From Deferribacteres bacterium (GTDB lineage Bacteria > Thermosulfidibacterota > Thermosulfidibacteria > Thermosulfidibacterales > Thermosulfidibacteraceae): 26,105 bases of DNA. Shown here piece after piece: positions 22,155-26,105 of this stretch. How positions within the stretch are numbered: the first letter of the stretch is position 1; every line of letters starts with the position of its first letter. The notes below the pieces were generated by a model that did not search any database, was not told the DNA's origin, and saw nothing but the letters and a program-made list of their open reading frames with translations. The stretch lies in assembly GCA_013153205.1 (NCBI GenBank), contig JAADEW010000091.1:1-26105 (forward strand), written 5' to 3'. A program made the position numbers and the translations under genes.

Positions 22155-23575
22155 TACCACTCTCCGGTCTTGAGATAATGGTCAATAGCCCTTGCCGCCT
22201 TCTTTCCATCTCCAACGGCAAGGATAACGGTAGCCGCTCCCCTTATTATATCACCACCGGCAAACACGCCTTTTTTCGTGGTCTTACACGTTTCGGGGTC
22301 AGCAACGATGTAGCCCCACTTATTGACCTCAAGCCCCGGAGTGGTTCTCTGAATTACAGGGTTTGCCTGAGTTCCGATAGCCACCACCACCGTGTCCACA
22401 TCCATGATAAACTCGGAACCGGGAATGGGAACGGGTCTTCTTCTTCCGGAAGCATCGGGCTCACCCAGCTCCATCCTGATGCACTTCATACCTTTAACCC
22501 AACCGTTCTCATCGCCTATAATCTCAACGGGATTCACCAGGAAGTTGAAGATAACGCCTTCCTCCTCGGCGTTTTCTATCTCCTCAGCCCTTGCAGGCAT
22601 TTCCGCTCTGGTTCTTCTGTAAACGATGTGAGCCTCGTCAGCTCCGAGCCTCAAAGCGGTTCTCACGGCGTCCATAGCCACATTACCGCCACCTATAACG
22701 GCAACCTTTTTGCCAACTTTAATCGGCGTATCGTATTCGGGGAAGAGATAAGCCTTCATGAGGTTGTTTCTGGTGAGAAACTCATTGGCAGAATAGACGC
22801 CCTTCAAGGTCTCACCGGGGATACCCATAAAGACAGGAGCACCGGCTCCCACACCGATGAACACAGCGTCAAACCCTTCCTTCTCCATAAGGTCATCAAT
22901 GGTCACGGTCCTTCCCACAACCACGTCGCACTCAAACTTAACGCCCAAAGACTTGATGTAGTCCACTTCCCTTTCCACAATCACCTTGGGCAACCTGAAC
23001 TCAGGGATTCCATAGACGAGAACGCCGCCGGGCTTGTGCAGAGCCTCAAACACCACCACCTCGTGACCCATTACCGCGAGGTCAGCGGCAACGGTAAGGC
23101 CTCCGGGACCGGAACCGATAACCGCTACCCTCTTTCCGCTGGGAGGTGCCATTTCAGGCTTTTCCACAACGCCCATCTTGGCTTCGTAGTCTGCAACGAA
23201 CCTTTCAAGCCTTCCTATCGCAACGGGAGCACCCTTCTTGTTGAGGATGCACTTCTCCTCACACTGCTCCTCCTGCGGACAGACCCTACCGCATATGGCG
23301 GGAAGGGCGTTGGTCTCTTTAATCTTTCGGGAAGCCTCTATAAACTTGCCCTCAACTATGAGAGCTATAAATTCGGGTATCTTCACCTCTGCGGGACAAC
23401 CCTCAACGCAGAAAGGCTTTTTGCACTGAATACACCTCTGCGCCTCGGCTATTGCCATCTCTTCTGTATAGCCCAGAGCAACCTCGTTAAAGTTTTTGAT
23501 TCTCTCCTTCGGGTCCTGTCTGGGCATATCCACCCTGTTAAGATTGAGCCCTTTTTTCTTCTTTTCTTCAGCCAT
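22154..23575 (-). CDS. nfnB: NfnB/SudA-type flavoprotein (GltA-like NADPH:ferredoxin oxidoreductase large subunit)
   Basis: A 473-residue protein with the architecture of the GltD/NfnB/SudA family. The N-terminal Fe-S region has Cys48, 51, 56 and 60 (CIQCKKPFCVEGC) and Cys95, 99, 105 and 109 (CGRVCPQEEQCEEKC). Next are an FAD motif GSGPGGL (154-160), an NADPH motif GGGNVAMD and the C-terminal FAGGDIIRGAATV. Paired with the adjacent NfnA-like protein, this indicates NfnAB (electron-bifurcating NADH-dependent ferredoxin:NADP+ oxidoreductase) or its close relative sulfide dehydrogenase SudAB, not true glutamate synthase, because no large glutamate synthase subunit is nearby. The ATG shares one base with the nfnA stop (TAATG), so the two are coupled. 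dapL follows with the same kind of overlap. Confidence 0.9.
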   Translation of the reverse strand: MAEEKKKKGLNLNRVDMPRQDPKERIKNFNEVALGYTEEMAIAEAQRCIQCKKPFCVEGCPAEVKIPEFIALIVEGKFIEASRKIKETNALPAICGRVCPQEEQCEEKCILNKKGAPVAIGRLERFVADYEAKMGVVEKPEMAPPSGKRVAVIGSGPGGLTVAADLAVMGHEVVVFEALHKPGGVLVYGIPEFRLPKVIVEREVDYIKSLGVKFECDVVVGRTVTIDDLMEKEGFDAVFIGVGAGAPVFMGIPGETLKGVYSANEFLTRNNLMKAYLFPEYDTPIKVGKKVAVIGGGNVAMDAVRTALRLGADEAHIVYRRTRAEMPARAEEIENAEEEGVIFNFLVNPVEIIGDENGWVKGMKCIRMELGEPDASGRRRPVPIPGSEFIMDVDTVVVAIGTQANPVIQRTTPGLEVNKWGYIVADPETCKTTKKGVFAGGDIIRGAATVILAVGDGKKAARAIDHYLKTGEW

Positions 23576-24426
23576 TATTCCACCCCTGCAAAAATTTCTG
23601 GATGTGCCTTTTTAAACCTTTCAAGAGCAATTTTTTCCTCTTCAACATAGATGGTCAACCTGCTCATCAACTCATCAAAATCAACCTTGTATCCGTCAAA
23701 CTCAGGACCATCAACACAGACGAACTTCACCTCATCGCCTATGGTCACCCTGCAGACTCCGCACATACCAGTTCCGTCAAGCATCATGGCGTTGAGAGAG
23801 ACGATACAGGGAATGTTATAAGGCTCAAGGGTTTTAACCACGAACTTCATCATGATGGCAGGACCAATGGCAACCACCTGGTCAATCTTCGTGCCGGCAT
23901 CAATGAGCTCTTTCAAAGCGTCTGTCACAAACCCCTTCTTGCCGTAAGAGCCGTCGTCGGTGGTGACTATCACCTCGTCAGAGATAGCCTTCACCTCGTC
24001 TTCAAGGATGAGAAGGTCCTTATTCCTCGCTCCGAGGATGGTTATGAGCTTATTGCCCGCCTCTTTCATGCCTTTAAGAATGGGATACAAAGGAGCTATA
24101 CCCACTCCGCCACCGATACCCACCACGGTACCGTAGTTCTCAATGTGAGTGGGCCTTCCAAGAGGACCTACCACATCCGCAAGGCTGTCCCCCGGATTGA
24201 AGCTTCCGAGCTCAAAGGTGGTCTTCCCAACCTTCTGGAAGATGATGCGGATGAGCCCTTCTTCCGGTTTCTTATCCACCACCGTAAGGGGAATCCTTTC
24301 ACCTTTTTCGTGAAGTCTCAGAATCACAAACTGGCCCGGACGGTGTTTTTTAGCCACTCTGGGAGCTTCAATCCACATTTCACAAATGAGAGGATGCCAA
24401 TCCCGTTTCTCAACTATTTTGAACAT
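23575..24426 (-). CDS. nfnA: NfnA/SudB-type ferredoxin-NADP reductase subunit
   Basis: About 283 residues of the ferredoxin-NADP reductase-like family. It has an FAD domain (RPGQFVILRL, ERIPLTVVDK), an NAD-binding part (VVGIGGGVGIAPLYPI) and a C-terminal [2Fe-2S] site LDGTGMCGVCRV with FVCVDGPEFDG (Asp217, Cys222, Cys225, Cys237). The Asp followed by three Cys is the unusual ligand set known for NfnA. With NfnB it forms a heterodimer that couples NADH, NADPH and ferredoxin; the Sud relatives also reduce polysulfide. I chose ATG 24426, which has AGGGG 5 bases and AGGAG 10 bases upstream; a GTG at 24432 is possible. It heads nfnA-nfnB-dapL-TPR and its upstream region carries a palindromic operator candidate. 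Confidence 0.9.
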   Translation of the reverse strand: MFKIVEKRDWHPLICEMWIEAPRVAKKHRPGQFVILRLHEKGERIPLTVVDKKPEEGLIRIIFQKVGKTTFELGSFNPGDSLADVVGPLGRPTHIENYGTVVGIGGGVGIAPLYPILKGMKEAGNKLITILGARNKDLLILEDEVKAISDEVIVTTDDGSYGKKGFVTDALKELIDAGTKIDQVVAIGPAIMMKFVVKTLEPYNIPCIVSLNAMMLDGTGMCGVCRVTIGDEVKFVCVDGPEFDGYKVDFDELMSRLTIYVEEEKIALERFKKAHPEIFAGVE

Positions 24427-24463
24427 AATCACCCCTCTCCTTAAACTTTATATTTGACTACCC

Positions 24464-24492
24464 TAATTAAGTGATAATCACTTTCATGTCAA
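24464..24492 (-). promoter_or_regulatory. Candidate promoter of nfnA-nfnB-dapL
   Basis: On the minus strand a consensus TTGACA (24492-24487) is followed after 17 bases by TAATTA (24469-24464), a weak -10. Transcription would start near 24457, about 30 bases before the nfnA ATG. A perfect inverted repeat fills most of the spacer between the two boxes. Confidence 0.5.
24469..24483. promoter_or_regulatory. Candidate operator: perfect inverted repeat AAGTGAT-A-ATCACTT
   Basis: Two 7-base arms separated by one base form a perfect palindrome in the spacer of the nfnA promoter, touching the first base of its -10 element. Such a position is typical of a repressor site. The half-sites do not clearly match a known FNR, CRP or Fur box. 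It could also act on mltD in the other direction. Confidence 0.5.
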
Positions 24493-24510
24493 CCTTGACC
24501 CACCGGTTGA
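24489..24510. promoter_or_regulatory. Second inverted repeat TCAACC-N10-GGTTGA over the back-to-back -35 boxes
   Basis: Perfect 6-base arms (24489-24494 and 24505-24510) flank 10 bases that contain TTGACC. The left arm overlaps the TTGACA box of nfnA, and the centre covers the putative -35 of mltD. A dimeric regulator bound here would touch both promoters. The arms are short, so chance cannot be excluded. Confidence 0.3.
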
Positions 24511-24522
24511 AAAATGGATAAA
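24495..24522 (+). promoter_or_regulatory. Candidate promoter of the mltD-like gene
   Basis: TTGACC (24495-24500) is followed after 16 bases by GATAAA (24517-24522). The predicted start is near 24529, only a few bases before the ATG at 24533, and there is no Shine-Dalgarno sequence, so the transcript may be leaderless. Confidence 0.35.
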
Positions 24523-24532
24523 AATCTAACCC

Positions 24533-25744
24533 ATGAGAAAACGGCTCCTGTTCTTAACAATCTGCTTTGCGCTCTCTCTGCCTCTATACGCAATGGACAG
24601 AATTCCACACAATCCTGCAGTCAACAGGTTCGTAAAATATTACCTGCACAAAGACAGGCGGTGGTTCGTTCAAGCCCTTGAACGCTACTACATGTATAAA
24701 CCCATAGTGGAGAAAGAGCTGAGACGAGAGAACTGCCCGGTGGAGCTTGCCCTTCTGCCCATTATCGAAAGCGGATACGACGGAGACGCTCTGTCTAAAA
24801 GCCGGGCGGCTGGATACTGGCAGTTTATGAGGGAAACCGCCCGGATATACGGGCTGAAAATAAATAGATACATAGACGAAAGAAGGGATATAGAAAAGTC
24901 TTCCAGAGCCGCCGCCAGATACCTGAAGAGGCTCTACCACATCTTCGGAGACTGGGAACTGGCTTTAGCCGCATACAACGGAGGAGAAGGCTACATCTTA
25001 AGGCTCATGAAAAAGACCGGCGCCCGCACCTTCTGGCAGCTTCTTTCAACGGGGAAATTGAGAAGAGAGACCGCCGAATTCGTGCCCAAGTTTTATGCAG
25101 TGCTTAAAATAGTAAAAGGGAAACAGGTTAGGGTACGCTTTAGCCCTATAAAACTTAAAAAGATATATGTTCCCGGTAATATAAGGCTTTCAGCCATATC
25201 CCGCTATGCAAACATAAGCTACAGACTTCTATCCCAACTGAATCCACACATTTTAACGGGGAAAACTCCCTGTAGGGGGGCTGAAATCTACGTGCCTTAT
25301 GAAAAAGCCCCCAGAATACTGTCTTCGCTTGACTATGTGATAGCAGAAGAAAAGGCAAGAAAGCTCGGTATTCGCTTCTACAAAGGCTACTGGAAAGGCT
25401 ACATAGTGAAAAGGGGAGATACCCTCTGGAATATAGCAAAAAGATTTAACCTATCAATCAGTTTGATAAAAACGGTAAATCTATTGAAAAGCAACAGGCT
25501 TAAACCCGGGGAGATTTTGCTCATTCCATCCGAGAGCCTCAAAAGGAGAATCGTTCTGGCAAAACCTGAAGAAAGAGCTATCATATATAGTGTAGGACCC
25601 GGCGATAATCTCTGGAGGGTATCACGGGTATTCGGGGTGAGGATAGGAAGATTAATGAAAATAAACCGCACATCTTACACTCTAAAGCCGGGGCAAAAGC
25701 TCAAAATAGTTTTAGAGGTAAAACCTTTTGACAAGAGGACTTAA
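24533..25744 (+). CDS. mltD: MltD-like membrane-bound/periplasmic lytic transglycosylase with two LysM domains
   Basis: A 403-residue exported cell-wall enzyme. The signal peptide is residues 1-20 (MRKRLLFLTICFALSLPLYA), without a lipobox. The SLT catalytic domain follows, with the catalytic Glu79 in LLPIIESGYD, then AAGYWQFMRETARIYGL (92-108) and AAYNGGEG. Two LysM peptidoglycan-binding modules end the protein: YIVKRGDTLWNIAKRF (from about 290) and IYSVGPGDNLWRVSRVF (from about 351), each finishing with a LKPG segment. It cleaves glycan strands between N-acetylmuramic acid and N-acetylglucosamine to give 1,6-anhydro ends. It has no ribosome-binding site and may be leaderless. Its stop overlaps the next small gene by 17 bases. 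Confidence 0.93.
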   Translation: MRKRLLFLTICFALSLPLYAMDRIPHNPAVNRFVKYYLHKDRRWFVQALERYYMYKPIVEKELRRENCPVELALLPIIESGYDGDALSKSRAAGYWQFMRETARIYGLKINRYIDERRDIEKSSRAAARYLKRLYHIFGDWELALAAYNGGEGYILRLMKKTGARTFWQLLSTGKLRRETAEFVPKFYAVLKIVKGKQVRVRFSPIKLKKIYVPGNIRLSAISRYANISYRLLSQLNPHILTGKTPCRGAEIYVPYEKAPRILSSLDYVIAEEKARKLGIRFYKGYWKGYIVKRGDTLWNIAKRFNLSISLIKTVNLLKSNRLKPGEILLIPSESLKRRIVLAKPEERAIIYSVGPGDNLWRVSRVFGVRIGRLMKINRTSYTLKPGQKLKIVLEVKPFDKRT

Positions 25745-26003
25745 AATAGCATCTTTCGTTTTTTTGCTTTTCATAGCAAGCGTGGGATTTTTTCTCTACT
25801 TTAAAGCTTACTTTTCTCCAAGCTATATCCACTACAGGGTGGGAGAAAGGCTTTACAGAGAGGGAAAATACGAAGCGGCTCTTAAAGAGTTTGAGATAGC
25901 CTTCAAACTTGACCCCTACAACAGGGGAGCAAGGCTCAAAATGGCAGAGATAAAAGAACTTCTAAAGACCCATGGAAGAAAAGCTTATAAAAAAAGCAGA
26001 TGA
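25728..26003 (+). CDS. Small membrane-anchored TPR-like protein
   Basis: A 91-residue protein with an N-terminal membrane anchor (about residues 6-27, KIASFVFLLFIASVGFFLYFKA) and one TPR-like unit (YRVGERLYREGKYEAALKEF, then EIAFKLDPYN, about 36-66), followed by a basic tail. It is likely inner-membrane with the TPR in the periplasm or cytoplasm depending on orientation. The start is TTG at 25728, inside the mltD end, with GAGG about 9 bases upstream; no ATG lies before the membrane segment. It overlaps the downstream coiled-coil gene by 32 bases, so mltD, this gene and the next are probably cotranscribed. The function is unknown; a protein-interaction role in envelope work is inference. Confidence 0.75.
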   Translation: MTRGLKIASFVFLLFIASVGFFLYFKAYFSPSYIHYRVGERLYREGKYEAALKEFEIAFKLDPYNRGARLKMAEIKELLKTHGRKAYKKSR

Positions 26004-26105
26004 GCTCATAAGGGAACTGACCGAGCTTGGAGACATGGTTCTCCGCCTTAAAGAAGAGAAGGAAGCCATGGAAGGCGAGCTGAAGAAGAAGGAAGAAGCC
26101 ATAAA
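25972..26105 (+). CDS. Start of a coiled-coil protein, cut by window edge
   Basis: An open frame begins at ATG 25972 inside the end of the preceding gene and continues past the window edge (44 complete codons visible). The translation begins MEEKLIKKADELIRELTELG and continues as a heptad-like, Lys/Glu-rich helix (RLKEEKEAMEGELKKKEEA), typical of a coiled coil. No strong ribosome-binding site is seen, so it may depend on translational coupling. Codon usage agrees with the neighbours. No family can be assigned from the visible part. Confidence 0.6.
   Translation, partial: MEEKLIKKADELIRELTELGDMVLRLKEEKEAMEGELKKKEEAI

Noticed and set aside
22139..23650. Open frame of about 503 codons on the plus strand opposite nfnB
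   Set aside because: It is the mirror of a strongly supported gene, has no family features, and its length follows from the codon composition of the minus-strand gene.
1..26105. CRISPR arrays, insertion sequences, phage genes, rRNA or defence systems
   Set aside because: No regularly spaced repeats, transposase, integrase or effector-like proteins were seen; nearly all of the sequence is taken by housekeeping genes.

Overview
The window reads as a chromosomal segment from a thermophilic, anaerobic, sulfidic-habitat bacterium, most likely Aquificota of the Desulfurobacteriaceae type (Thermovibrio/Desulfurobacterium-like). This placement is inference from gene content, not a database result. 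The clues are a His-type THI4 thiazole synthase, an archaeal-type class I fructose-bisphosphate aldolase, an NfnAB/Sud flavoprotein pair, an LL-diaminopimelate aminotransferase, a DUF505-like protein, Lys/Glu-rich proteins and extremely tight gene packing. I see no insertion sequence, phage gene, CRISPR array or rRNA. There is one tRNA.

Layout from left to right. (1) 1-4462, minus strand: hyuA, hyuB, a YkgJ-like cysteine-cluster protein and a ZIP metal transporter cut by the window edge. (2) 4573-6415, plus strand: a PfkB-family phosphofructokinase and the class I aldolase, a compact upper-glycolysis pair that ends in a 4-base convergent overlap with the next operon. (3) 6412-10719, minus strand: a PpiD/SurA-like membrane chaperone, pyrR, pyrB, tsaE and a UbiA-family prenyltransferase, nearly all joined by 4-base start/stop overlaps. 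(4) 10870-12639, plus strand: a large single-gene unit for a DUF505-like protein with its own terminator, then tRNA-Gly(GCC) with a clear promoter. (5) 12823-15835, minus strand: RNase E/G, an inositol-monophosphatase-family enzyme and a SAM methyltransferase. (6) 15872-16880, plus strand: a MerR-type regulator overlapping a LolD-like ABC ATPase. (7) 16861-20228, minus strand: a PLP-homeostasis protein (YggS), thi4, a ThiE-like protein and thiC, the core of thiamine synthesis. (8) 20285-20509, plus strand: a small DUF2905 membrane protein whose 3' end is antisense to the next gene. (9) 20444-24426, minus strand: nfnA, nfnB, dapL and a small secreted TPR-like protein. (10) 24533 to the right edge, plus strand: an MltD-like lytic transglycosylase with two LysM domains, a membrane-anchored TPR-like protein and the start of a coiled-coil protein.

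Most genes are housekeeping: carbon metabolism, pyrimidine, thiamine and lysine synthesis, electron transfer and cell wall. The most interesting non-coding features are the two divergent control regions. Between rng and merR (about 15837-15878) two promoters share one central palindrome and overlap completely. Between nfnA and mltD (24427-24532) two inverted repeats sit on back-to-back promoter-like elements. The least understood proteins are the DUF505-like protein, the PpiD-like protein without a visible parvulin motif, and the hyuAB/YkgJ/ZIP cluster. I found no convincing defence or mobile system.
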